Shown here: positions 33,896-41,695 of the stretch, in pieces
How positions within the stretch are numbered: position 1 is the first letter of the stretch
How the letters are laid out: each line of letters begins with the position of its first letter
DNA from: Sphingobacterium sp. R2
GTDB lineage: Bacteria; Bacteroidota; Bacteroidia; Sphingobacteriales; Sphingobacteriaceae
Direction: 5' to 3'
Assembly (NCBI RefSeq): GCF_040760075.1
Contig: NZ_CP142884.1
Coordinates: forward strand, 3,844,001-3,908,000
Length of the DNA stretch: 64,000 nucleotides
Made by a program: the position numbers and the translations under genes
The notes under the pieces: generated by a model
The model's input: the letters and a program-made list of their open reading frames with translations, nothing else
What the model was told of the DNA's origin: nothing
Databases searched by the model: none

Positions 33896-34258
33896 TTACT
33901 TTTCCATTTCTTTAAGTGCCCATTTTGCCATCGCATCAATAACAGGTATTAAAGCTTCACCCGATTCGCTAAGGATATATGAAACGTGTGGCGGCACTAT
34001 AGGTTTAGCCCTGCGGATTACCAGACCATCATGCTCCATTTGCTTTAAATGTTGAATTAGCATCTTCTCGGTTATTGCCGGTATTGCCCGCTTCAACTCG
34101 CTATAACGTTTTTCCCCATTTGAAAGATGATATAATATAATCGGTTTCCAATATCCTCCGATTTTTTCCATGACATAACTTACGGGACAGTTATCAAGCG
34201 CATATTGCTTATTCTGCTGAATGGTGGATGTTGTCTTAATAGCTGTCATGATACACAC
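33896..34258 (-). CDS. HxlR family transcriptional regulator
   Basis: A 120-residue winged-helix regulator (DUF24). CPVSYVMEKIGGYWKPIILYH near the N-terminus holds the single conserved Cys of redox- or quinone-sensing members such as YodB and QorR. YSELKRAIPAITEKMLIQHL is the recognition helix region and VIRRAKPIVPPHVSYILSES the wing. A start at Met 4 is also possible. It is divergent from a broken NmrA-type reductase gene, the classic target of this family, with a TACT-N8-AGTA palindrome between them. Confidence 0.9.
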   Translation of the reverse strand: MCIMTAIKTTSTIQQNKQYALDNCPVSYVMEKIGGYWKPIILYHLSNGEKRYSELKRAIPAITEKMLIQHLKQMEHDGLVIRRAKPIVPPHVSYILSESGEALIPVIDAMAKWALKEMEK

Positions 34259-34269
34259 TTTAGGGTAAG

Positions 34270-34285
34270 TACTTGTATATAAGTA
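34270..34285. promoter_or_regulatory. Candidate HxlR operator TACT-N8-AGTA
   Basis: The palindrome TACTTGTATATAAGTA lies between the HxlR start (34258) and the paired promoter elements. YodB-type HxlR regulators of Bacillus are known to recognise TACT-N7-AGTA; here the spacer is one base longer. Binding is inferred. Confidence 0.5.
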
Positions 34286-34289
34286 AGCG

Positions 34290-34303
34290 CAAATATACCT
34301 TTG
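34290..34303. promoter_or_regulatory. Overlapping divergent -7 elements
   Basis: TATATTTG on the minus strand (34290-34297) serves the HxlR gene; TACCTTTG on the plus strand (34296-34303) serves the reductase pseudogene. The two elements share two bases, so the divergent promoters must exclude each other or be controlled together. Confidence 0.5.
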
Positions 34304-34329
34304 TTTCGATAAATAAAAAATGTTTTGTT

Positions 34330-34633
34330 ATGAAAATTATAATAACAGGGTCTTTAGGAAATGTTGGTCGCCCCCTTAGTCAGCAATTAGCAGCGGCGGG
34401 ACAAGATATTGAATGCCTGCCCTGCCCTGGGTCCAATTTCAGGATGAAGAATCATTAAATGGAATGCTGCAGGGGGACTTCCACAGGAGGTAGCCGAACT
34501 CTATACAGAAATGGGATTGGGTATAAGAAAAGGAGTTTTGCAGCAAGATTTTATCGAGCATGGTTCAGTTGTAAGCGGAGTGATAAAACTGGAGGAATTT
34601 GCAAAAGAATTTGCGGTAAATTTTAGTTTTTGA
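34330..34633 (+). pseudogene. NmrA-type NAD(P)H-binding reductase, broken
   Basis: The frame from 34330 gives a good Rossmann N-terminus, MKIIITGSLGNVGRPLSQQL, and then stops at 34458 after 42 codons. The C-terminus of the same family continues in two other frames: PWVQFQDEESLNGMLQ just before about 34476 and GLPQEVAELYTEMGLGIRKG after it, ending FAVNFSF at 34633. Family members are about 290 residues; only about 100 codons remain, so an internal deletion of well over half the gene and at least two frame changes have occurred. It is divergent from the HxlR gene, its probable former regulator. Confidence 0.8.
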
Positions 34634-34772
34634 TCTCATTTTACCTTGCCTGTTTTCAACTTTGGATGCAAATGAGAAAATTTAAGAAAAAAAATCCGAT
34701 TGTACTCTCCTTAAAAAGTTTGACTAATTTAAGCAGTGTATTAAATACCGGCCATGGCTCACCGACTTTACC

Positions 34773-35790
34773 TTAGATCTTGCTTCCTTTTACCGATCCA
34801 TTTATTGCTTGTATGGTTTCTGCAAACAGGCGATACGAATTTAACCTGGCATCGTGCGCAAAGATTGGGGAAGTCGCCATGATCTCATTGACACCTGCCT
34901 CCTGCAGAAACGACGAAAGGGACGACTGCAGCGTTTTAGGACTGCCGACGAACGAATAAGTGAGCATCTGTTGGGCAGAGAGTTTTTCGGAATTGCTCCA
35001 CACCTCATTCATGTCATCAAGGGGCGGCTGAAGTGGTTTATGGTTCCCGGAAACGATTCCCAGAAACAATTGTTGTAGGGAAGTAAACAATCGGTGGGCC
35101 TCTGCGTAAGAATCAGCAGCTATCACATTTACACATGCCAAAGCATAAGGTTCACGCAATTGGGCCGACGGCTTGAAGTGCTGTCGGTATAAAGGTATCG
35201 CAGTCTTAAGATGCCTCGGTGCAAAATGACTGGCGAAGGCATAAGGCAATCCCATCTCAGCGGCTAATAAAGCACTTTCGGGACTTGATCCCAGAACCCA
35301 GATCGGTAAATCGAGTCCTTCTCCGGGAATGGCTCTTACCGGGCTGGTACTGTTTTCAGCAGAAAAGAAAAGCTGCAGGCGCCTAATGTCTCCGGGAAAA
35401 TCTGGCTCCACCCTGAAATTCTCACCGCGGATGGCCAGCATTGTCAATAGATCCGTGCCTGGCGCCCGTCCCACACCTAGGTCGATGCGGCCTGGATAGA
35501 GTGAACTCAATGTACCGAATTGTTCTGCTACGATCAAGGGAGCATGGTTTGGCAACATGATGCCCCCCCGACCCTACTTGAATCCGGTTTGTAACACCTG
35601 CAATATGCCCGATCAGAACTGCTGTTGCTGAACTTGCTACATTAGCCACATTGTGATGCTCGGCCAGCCAGAAACGAGTGTACCCTAGCTGTTCAACTTC
35701 ACGTGCAAGATCAGCACTTTTCTTAAAAGTATCGCTTGGCTGGTCACCCTGTACGACAGTTGCCAGATCCAGAACTGAATATTTAATCAT
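34773..35790 (-). pseudogene. LLM flavin-dependent oxidoreductase, frameshifted
   Basis: The N-terminal frame starts at 35790 (MIKYSVLDLATVVQGDQ, FWLAEHHN) and runs to VQVGSGG; the remaining 261 residues (MLPNHAPLIVAEQFGTL onward) continue one frame over and end at 34773. The break is at a run of seven C residues (35563-35569, plus strand); six would restore the family motif VGSGGIMLPNHAP. Apart from this the coding sequence is intact and close to the paralogue at 1730-2719. It may be a recent mutation, a phase-variable tract or a sequencing error. Confidence 0.8.
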
Positions 35791-36059
35791 TGAGAAGCCT
35801 TTTCTATTAATTATTCTTCTACAAATTTGTGGTTTTGATTTGAAATTGTGAGATGGTTCTCATAGTTTGACAATTGACAGACGAAATGATGACATGCTCC
35901 CAGAATGAGTCCGTATCAAATTATCAAAACTCTGGAAAGATAGGACAATCTAGATTAGAAAAGAGTTGGGAACAACAAAACGAACAACTCAGATAGACCT
36001 ATCTAAAGCATTCATCTTATAATTATATTCGAAATGCTTATCATCGGAAAAATTGCCGA

Positions 36060-36130
36060 TGAACTATTATTATACGGCTTTTGGCTACAATCAGTCCGGC
36101 TTTTGGCTAAATCATCATTGAACTATTATT
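36060..36130. repeat. Paired direct repeats upstream of the SDR gene
   Basis: CGGCTTTTGGCTA occurs at 36075-36087 and 36097-36109, exactly 22 nt apart. TGAACTATTATT occurs at 36060-36071 and 36119-36130, flanking the first pair. The nested arrangement ends immediately before the -7 element TAATTTTG (36132-36139), so it occupies the place where activators or repressors bind. Confidence 0.65.
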
Positions 36131-36131
36131 C

Positions 36132-36139
36132 TAATTTTG
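36132..36139 (+). promoter_or_regulatory. -7 element for the SDR gene
   Basis: TAATTTTG matches TAnnTTTG, 27 nt before the ATG at 36167. Confidence 0.5.
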
Positions 36140-36166
36140 CGTGATATTAAAACAAAAAAAATACGT

Positions 36167-36931
36167 ATGTTATCAAAAAACAAAATTGCAGTCGTAACAG
36201 GTGGAAGCCGGGGTTTGGGAAAAGACATGGTGCTCAGTCTTGCGAAGAATGGGCTAGATATCATTTTTACCTACAACAATCAAAAAGAAGCTGCCGATGA
36301 AGTAGTAAAACAAATTAAGGACTTAGGGCGCCAGGGAATTGCGATGAAGCTTGATGTTTCAAAATCTTCTGGTTTTGATGTATTTGTGGAAAATCTGACA
36401 GCTGAATTGCAGTCCCATTTCGACACGGACAAGTTTGACTTTCTTATCAATAACGCCGGTTTTATGCTTCATGCTGAGTATGAAAATGTAACTGAAGAGG
36501 AATTTATAGAAATGGAAAATGTACACTTTAAAGGGCCGTTTTTCCTTACCCAAAAACTGCTTCCTCAAATCAATAACTTCGGAGGTATTGTAAATGTCTC
36601 TTCCGGTATTACGCGTTTTACCACCCCCGGTTTTGCAGTTTATGCCGCGTTTAAAAGTGCTATGGAAACGTTGACAAAATTTCAGGCCAAAGAATTAGGA
36701 AGCAGAGACATCAGAGCCAATGTCATTGCACCAGGACCGATTGAGACCGATATTATGGGGGGCGCTGTTCGTGATAATACAGAGATGAATAAGCATCTGG
36801 CCTCTCAGACAGCATTGGGAAGAGTCGGGCTTCCGGAAGATATCGGTGGCGTTGTGGCTTTTTTATGCAGCGATGCTGCCTGTTATATCACTGCACAGCG
36901 TATCGAGATCTCGGGAGGATCAAATCTTTGA
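36167..36931 (+). CDS. SDR family oxidoreductase
   Basis: A 254-residue classical short-chain dehydrogenase counted from the ATG at 36167; the earlier start at 36137 overlaps the promoter element. Cofactor motif VVTGGSRGLGKD (TGxxxGxG), NNAG in FLINNAGF, the catalytic Ser in NVSSGIT, and YAAFKSA for the usual YxxxK. ADP-ribose of NADP is likely bound. Substrate unknown; the fold resembles 3-oxoacyl-ACP reductases. It is flanked by an AraC regulator gene on the same strand. Confidence 0.9.
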   Translation: MLSKNKIAVVTGGSRGLGKDMVLSLAKNGLDIIFTYNNQKEAADEVVKQIKDLGRQGIAMKLDVSKSSGFDVFVENLTAELQSHFDTDKFDFLINNAGFMLHAEYENVTEEEFIEMENVHFKGPFFLTQKLLPQINNFGGIVNVSSGITRFTTPGFAVYAAFKSAMETLTKFQAKELGSRDIRANVIAPGPIETDIMGGAVRDNTEMNKHLASQTALGRVGLPEDIGGVVAFLCSDAACYITAQRIEISGGSNL

Positions 36932-37022
36932 TAACCGAATCAAGGATATTTAAATGGTGTAGTCATTACAGGCATCACTATTTAGATAGGTAAGAGTAAA
37001 ACCGCCAACTCTCCATATATTT

Positions 37023-37030
37023 TAAATTTG
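37023..37030 (+). promoter_or_regulatory. -7 element for the AraC gene
   Basis: TAAATTTG matches TAnnTTTG and ends only 5 nt before the ATG at 37036, so the transcript would be nearly leaderless if both are right. Confidence 0.45.
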
Positions 37031-37035
37031 CATAT

Positions 37036-37959
37036 ATGAAAATTGTAAGAATAAAATCGATTACGGAATACCACCGCTTGAGGGGGCTTCCCAAACCTGC
37101 GCATCCGCTAATAAGCCTGGTTGAATATTCGCAGTTGCAGCTTCCCGAAAACATCGGTGAGGTGAATATTGTCATGGATTTTTATTCGATTGCTTTAAAG
37201 CGAGATGTCGGGACAAAGCTCTACTATGGTCAGCAAATTTATGATTTTGATGAAGGATTGATGTTCTTTATTGCACCAGGCCAGGTTTTCAGGATAGAAA
37301 GAAGTCCGGATTCATCTGGCAGCAAGTGCAGCGAGGGCAGCGGTTATCTATTGCAGGTCCATCCTGATTTTTTTGGGGGACATCCTTTATCTAAAAATAT
37401 TAAAGATTACTCCTTTTTCGATTATTCGATTCATGAAGCACTGTTCCTTTATAGTAAGGAAGAACAAACCATCCTTAATATTATGGAGAATATCAGAGAG
37501 GAATATCATGCGAATATTGATCGCTACTCTCAGGGCATCATCGTCGCTCAGATCGAATTGTTGCTCAAATTCTGTGAGCGCTTTTACAACCGGCAGTTCA
37601 TTACAAGAAAAATCAGCAGCCATCAAATGCTTACCAAAGTAGAAAACTTTCTGAATTCTTTTTTCTCAGATGACGAGCGGCCTGACCGTGGACTTCTTTC
37701 GGTAAAAACCGTCGCCGATGCCATGAATGTTTCTCCTGATTATCTGAGCGGTCTGCTGAAACAGCTCACTGGCAAAAATGCTCAGGAGCACATACATCAG
37801 AAATTGATCGAAAAAGCAAAAGAGAGGTTATCCACCACCAATCTTTCCGTAACTGAAATCGCTTATGAATTGGGATTTGAGCATCCTCAGTCTTTCAGCA
37901 AACTTTTCAAGACAAAGACGAAACTTTCGCCATTGAGTTTCCGAAGGTCATTTAATTAA
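37036..37959 (+). CDS. AraC family transcriptional regulator
   Basis: A 307-residue regulator. The N-terminal half is a cupin-like sensor (LYYGQQIYDFDEGLMFFIAPGQVF, about 62-88). The C-terminal 100 residues hold two helix-turn-helices: VKTVADAMNVSPDYLSGLLK and LSVTEIAYELGFEHPQSFSK, ending in the AraC signature LFKTKTKLSPLSFRRSF. The ligand is unknown. It lies 104 nt after the SDR gene on the same strand and is its most likely local regulator. Confidence 0.92.
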   Translation: MKIVRIKSITEYHRLRGLPKPAHPLISLVEYSQLQLPENIGEVNIVMDFYSIALKRDVGTKLYYGQQIYDFDEGLMFFIAPGQVFRIERSPDSSGSKCSEGSGYLLQVHPDFFGGHPLSKNIKDYSFFDYSIHEALFLYSKEEQTILNIMENIREEYHANIDRYSQGIIVAQIELLLKFCERFYNRQFITRKISSHQMLTKVENFLNSFFSDDERPDRGLLSVKTVADAMNVSPDYLSGLLKQLTGKNAQEHIHQKLIEKAKERLSTTNLSVTEIAYELGFEHPQSFSKLFKTKTKLSPLSFRRSFN

Positions 37960-37991
37960 AAGATGCTTGAAATTATAATGATTAGTTTATA

Positions 37992-38024
37992 TAAAAAAGC
38001 CGACTGTCTTCAAAACAGCCGGCT
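37992..38024 (-). terminator. Minus-strand terminator
   Basis: AGCCGACTGT (37998-38007) pairs with ACAGCCGGCT (38015-38024, one G-T), and the minus strand continues with TTTTTT. It lies 45 nt beyond the stop of the remnant ORF at 38069. Confidence 0.7.
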
Positions 38025-38068
38025 AGAGTGAAAGAACCTTAAAACTTTTAAATACAGCTAAATACTCA

Positions 38069-38221
38069 TCATTTATAGCATGTGCTTTTTAAATACCTAT
38101 CTTTAAGATTTCCTTCATAGATTTTACTCTGCGGTAATGCCCCGTCGATTACGAATTCGGAGACAGTAGAATAGCTTGCTGCGCAGTAAGCAAACTTTCC
38201 AGACAACCCAACCTGCGGCAG
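38069..38221 (-). pseudogene. C-terminal remnant of an unidentified gene
   Basis: A minus-strand frame without start runs LPQVGLSGKFAYCAASY, then EFVIDGALPQSKIYEGN and ends LKSTCYK before a TGA at 38069-38071, directly followed by a terminator. Codon use looks coding. The family is not recognised; a hydrolase C-terminus is conceivable. Upstream the frame is closed by stops, so at most a fragment is left. Confidence 0.3.
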
Positions 38222-38329
38222 ATGATATATTTACTATAAAAGTCACGGTGATTTACCGATATAAAAGATGGTGCCAATCTCTCGCAAACCGATAGTCTTT
38301 AAGACTAAGTTACGATTTGTTAAAAAAAA

Positions 38330-39538
38330 TTACTTTTCATTTTTAAAAGCCAACATAGACATAACAGCTCCAATACCTGCAATAAGTCCAAATAACTTAA
38401 AACTAGTGTTCAATCCAATGTTCACTATAAGACTGAAACCTAAACTACCCAATCCGTATCCCATAAACATTACAAAAGCAAACAATCCAATGGCGACGCC
38501 TTTCTGTTTAGAAAGGGTTGTAATAATTCCCGCAAATAGCGGATGTGTCATATCAAACCCTAGCGATAGCGTTGCTATAAAAATACATGATAATGTCAAT
38601 GTATAGTTCATCCCCAACAAATAAGCCGACAGCGCACCCACGCAGATACCTATGGGAATTATTCGATTACGCCCATATTTATCAGCGAGCTTACCTATAA
38701 AAGGTCCAAACAACAATCCTGGTATGCCATACCCTAGCAACGCCAATCCCACACCTTCTTCATTTAAATGATAGTTCTTGAAAAAGAAATACCCCGTCCA
38801 CGCAAATACTCCACTATGAAACATAGAATTAAAAAGTACAAACATGTAAGTTCGCCAACCTCTTGGCAGTAGAATAATATTCTTGTAATTCTTAATCGTA
38901 TTCGTCAAGCTGAACTCTTTTTCAGATTGGTCCTGAACAAAATTTTTATGATTGATCAGCAAAACGACAAAAATCAATAAACCAACCAAAGCAACAATCC
39001 AAAATAACATCTGCCATCCAACAAATGCAGTCAACAACGCTCCCGAGCTCGAACCAAAAGCTGTACCAGCGGCCATAAATCCAAAAAAAACACCTAGTGC
39101 ATGCCCCCTCTTTTCATAAGGAAATTGATCTCCTATCCAACCAATCGTTGTAGGAGCTACCCCTCCTGCTATTATACCGGTCAACAACCTCAGAATGATC
39201 ATTTGATCGATAGTGTTCACAAAACCTGTAAAACCTGTCACCAATATAAAGCCGATCATGGAAAATATAATTATGGGAAATCGCCCATATTTATCTGACA
39301 AAGGCGCGTATATTAGAGTAGATAGTCCATAGCTTAACAAATATGCAGGCTCGATAAAACTTACATAACGAACAGACACACCGAAGAGTGAAGAAAGCTG
39401 AGGTAAGATCGGTGCTACCATAAATCCCTGAAAGAAAACTATAAAAGTCCCCAGCGATAAAATTACCACTAAGGTCATTGTCGGCCTTGCTTTTTTTATT
39501 TGAGAAAGTGTGTCCTGAATTACTTTATCTGTATTCAT
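38330..39538 (-). CDS. MFS transporter
   Basis: A 402-residue major facilitator with about 12 helices, counted from the ATG at 39538 (MNTDKVIQ); a longer start adds a polar tail. The loop 2-3 motif is APLSDKYGRFPI (about 78-90), and its repeat in the second half is IGKLADKYGRNRIIP. It resembles Bcr/AraJ-type drug or sugar efflux proteins. The substrate is unknown. It is on the same strand as dxs, 166 nt downstream, and its upstream region has TACAG motifs like those of the dxs/MocR region. Confidence 0.9.
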   Translation of the reverse strand: MNTDKVIQDTLSQIKKARPTMTLVVILSLGTFIVFFQGFMVAPILPQLSSLFGVSVRYVSFIEPAYLLSYGLSTLIYAPLSDKYGRFPIIIFSMIGFILVTGFTGFVNTIDQMIILRLLTGIIAGGVAPTTIGWIGDQFPYEKRGHALGVFFGFMAAGTAFGSSSGALLTAFVGWQMLFWIVALVGLLIFVVLLINHKNFVQDQSEKEFSLTNTIKNYKNIILLPRGWRTYMFVLFNSMFHSGVFAWTGYFFFKNYHLNEEGVGLALLGYGIPGLLFGPFIGKLADKYGRNRIIPIGICVGALSAYLLGMNYTLTLSCIFIATLSLGFDMTHPLFAGIITTLSKQKGVAIGLFAFVMFMGYGLGSLGFSLIVNIGLNTSFKLFGLIAGIGAVMSMLAFKNEK

Positions 39539-39595
39539 TTTTGAAAAATATATTTTACATCGCAAATAAAATAAAGAATGACATGACTATAGCAT

Positions 39596-39627
39596 TACAG
39601 AAACTGACTGATTAACTAGTACAGTTT
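39596..39627. promoter_or_regulatory. TACAG motifs upstream of the MFS gene
   Basis: TACAG at 39596-39600 and TACAGTTT at 39620-39627, plus the inverted repeat AAACTG (39601-39606)/CAGTTT (39622-39627). The 8-mer TACAGTTT is also in the dxs/MocR region (41665-41672). A shared regulator is inferred. Confidence 0.35.
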
Positions 39628-39704
39628 GTAATAAAGAACTGCTTACAAAAGGATATTTACAATAACTTTATCAGAAAAAATAGGCGCTTGATAAATGATT
39701 GATA

Positions 39705-41618
39705 TCATTGCTTGTTTTTGCTCATCATAAAGTTGTGATGTAATTTCCTGATATGCGCTAGGATCGATTTTTTGCCATACCCATACTTTTCATGGATTTG
39801 CTGTTGCGTGCCTTGCGAGGCAAAGGTATCTGGCAGACCAAGGCGCTTTATGACAGATGAATAACCGTGCTCGACCATAAACTCCATTACGCCGCTCCCC
39901 ACACCTCCGACAATACAGCCGTCTTCTATTGTAACGACAACTGAAAACTTTTGGAATACTTGATGTAATATATCTTCATCCAGCGGTTTGAAGAACCTTA
40001 GATCATAATGTGCTATTTCTATATGGTCAAGGGCAAGCTCCTCGCATACCGCTATTGCATATTGTCCGATAGGACCAAGAGAAAGTATTGCGATGTCATC
40101 ACCATCTCTCATCTTCTGTCCTTTTCCTATTTCCAATTTCCTAAAGGAAGAATCAGTATCAGTACTTATACCATTTCCCTTAGGGTAACGGATAGCAAAA
40201 GGGCCTTCTTCCTCTTTTTCTTGAGCAGTGTACAGAAGATTTCTGAAATCTTCCAGATTAATTGGCGAAGCGCCTATAATATTGGGTACACACCGAAGAA
40301 AAGATATATCAAAAGCACCATGATGAGTTGGCCCGTCGGGACCAACAACTCCTGCCCTGTCGATGCAGAAAATAATATTCAACTTTTGGAGTGCAGCGTC
40401 ATGGATAACTTGATCGTAGGCTCGCTGTAAAAAAGTAGAATATATCGTGCAGAACGGTATTAATCCGTCTGCGGCCAGACCAGCGGAAAAAGTAACGGCA
40501 TGTTGCTCTGCGATCCCTACGTCAAAAACGCGATCAGGCATTTCCTTCTTCATTGTGGTAAGCGCACTTCCGGACATCATAGCGGGGGTTATGGCAATAA
40601 TACGTTTGTTTTTTCGGGCGAGCTTGACTAATGTTTCACAGAATACCGCCTGAAAAGTTTTCATATTATGCTGCTTTATGTCCTGTAATCTTTCCCCTGT
40701 CTGCTTATCGAACTTACCCGTCGCGTGCCAGTTCGCCTGATCTGTCAATGCCGGCAGATATCCTTTGCCTTTGACAGTGACACAATGCAATATTTTGGGA
40801 CCACGTATATACTTCAGCTTTTCTAATAGGCTAGTCAGCTTTTGAATATCGTGTCCATTTACAGGTCCAAAATACCTAATATTTAAAGCTTCAAAAAGAT
40901 TGCTATAATCTAAAATACCGGATTTGATTATTTTTTCAAGCTTCCTGATCTTCGTAAGCGGCCAATCATAATTTTGACTAATGAGTAACAACAATTTTTT
41001 AATATGTGATTTCAGCATATTATACTGTTTTCCTGCGGTTAAGCCCGTAAGATAATGTTGTAATGCCCCCGTATTGGCATCGATTGACATATTATTGTCG
41101 TTTAATATGATCAGCATATTGGCTTTTTCAAATCCGACATTGTTCAATCCTTCAAAGGCCAATCCCGCTGTCATAGCTCCATCCCCTATTACAGCGATAT
41201 GTTGACGGTCATTTTCATTGCGATACCTAGCGGCGCAGGCCATACCCAAAATCGCAGAAATAGATGTTGAGGAATGTCCAGTCCCAAAAGCGTCAAATTC
41301 GCTTTCTTCTCTCGATGGAAAACCGCTGATCCCTCCCTCCATTCTATTGGTATGGAAAATGCCTCTTCTTCCCGTGATCAGCTTATGTGGGTAGGCCTGA
41401 TGCCCTACGTCCCAAACAATTTTATCCGTCGGCGTATTAAATACATAATGCAGCGCCACGGTAAGCTCTACAACGCCAAGGCTTGAACTAAAATGACCTC
41501 CATTTAATGAAATATGGTCGATGAGGAAAGACCGTAGATCTTCACAGAAGTCAGTTAATGAAGTCGTGGGTAGATTTCGTAAGTCCTGGGGTATATTGAT
41601 ATTATAGTTTAATGCCAT
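39705..41618 (-). CDS. dxs: 1-deoxy-D-xylulose-5-phosphate synthase
   Basis: A 637-residue thiamine-diphosphate enzyme joining pyruvate and glyceraldehyde 3-phosphate to DXP, the precursor of isoprenoids (MEP route), thiamine and, through PdxJ, pyridoxal phosphate. Motifs: KIVWDVGHQAYPHKLITGR, the ThDP motif GDGAMTAGLAFEGLNN through NDNNMS, FGPVNGHD, and VGIAEQHAVTFSAGLA. I chose the ATG at 41618 (MALNYNINIP) over 41675, which would run into the divergent promoter. It is divergent from a MocR/PdxR-like PLP-binding regulator 75 nt away. Confidence 0.95.
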   Translation of the reverse strand: MALNYNINIPQDLRNLPTTSLTDFCEDLRSFLIDHISLNGGHFSSSLGVVELTVALHYVFNTPTDKIVWDVGHQAYPHKLITGRRGIFHTNRMEGGISGFPSREESEFDAFGTGHSSTSISAILGMACAARYRNENDRQHIAVIGDGAMTAGLAFEGLNNVGFEKANMLIILNDNNMSIDANTGALQHYLTGLTAGKQYNMLKSHIKKLLLLISQNYDWPLTKIRKLEKIIKSGILDYSNLFEALNIRYFGPVNGHDIQKLTSLLEKLKYIRGPKILHCVTVKGKGYLPALTDQANWHATGKFDKQTGERLQDIKQHNMKTFQAVFCETLVKLARKNKRIIAITPAMMSGSALTTMKKEMPDRVFDVGIAEQHAVTFSAGLAADGLIPFCTIYSTFLQRAYDQVIHDAALQKLNIIFCIDRAGVVGPDGPTHHGAFDISFLRCVPNIIGASPINLEDFRNLLYTAQEKEEEGPFAIRYPKGNGISTDTDSSFRKLEIGKGQKMRDGDDIAILSLGPIGQYAIAVCEELALDHIEIAHYDLRFFKPLDEDILHQVFQKFSVVVTIEDGCIVGGVGSGVMEFMVEHGYSSVIKRLGLPDTFASQGTQQQIHEKYGYGKKSILAHIRKLHHNFMMSKNKQ

Positions 41619-41647
41619 TTTGTTAGTTTTCTCAAAATTAAAAGTAT

Positions 41648-41655
41648 TAAATTTG
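41648..41655 (+). promoter_or_regulatory. -7 element for the MocR-like regulator gene
   Basis: TAAATTTG matches TAnnTTTG, 38 nt before the ATG at 41694. The TACAG repeats begin 2 nt after it, where a bound protein would block this promoter. Confidence 0.5.
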
Positions 41656-41656
41656 T

Positions 41657-41695
41657 AATACAGATACAGTTTCAATAAAAACTACCAATACAGAT
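41657..41695. promoter_or_regulatory. AATACAGAT direct repeats between dxs and mocR
   Basis: AATACAGAT occurs at 41657-41665 and 41687-41695, 30 nt apart (about three turns); a further TACAG is at 41665-41669. MocR regulators typically bind spaced direct repeats, and dimeric PdxR-type proteins contact more than one. The second copy overlaps the ATG of the regulator gene, which suggests autorepression. Inference from position only. Confidence 0.45.

Larger units (their letters stand above)
35791..36166. other. Gene-free region before the SDR gene
   Basis: About 375 nt. It contains an inverted repeat GAGTTG/CAACTC (35973-36000), a set of direct repeats at 36060-36130 and the -7 element of the SDR gene at 36132-36139. 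No coding frame was recognised. Confidence 0.6.
37960..38329. other. Region after AraC with terminator and a gene remnant
   Basis: About 370 nt between convergent genes. It holds a minus-strand terminator (37992-38024) and, upstream of it on the minus strand, a 50-codon open stretch (38069-38221) that reads like the C-terminus of a lost gene. The part next to the MFS gene shows nothing further. Confidence 0.5.

Noticed and set aside
41619..41675. Longer N-terminus of DXS
   Set aside because: It would run into the promoter and repeats of the divergent regulator; the family start fits 41618.
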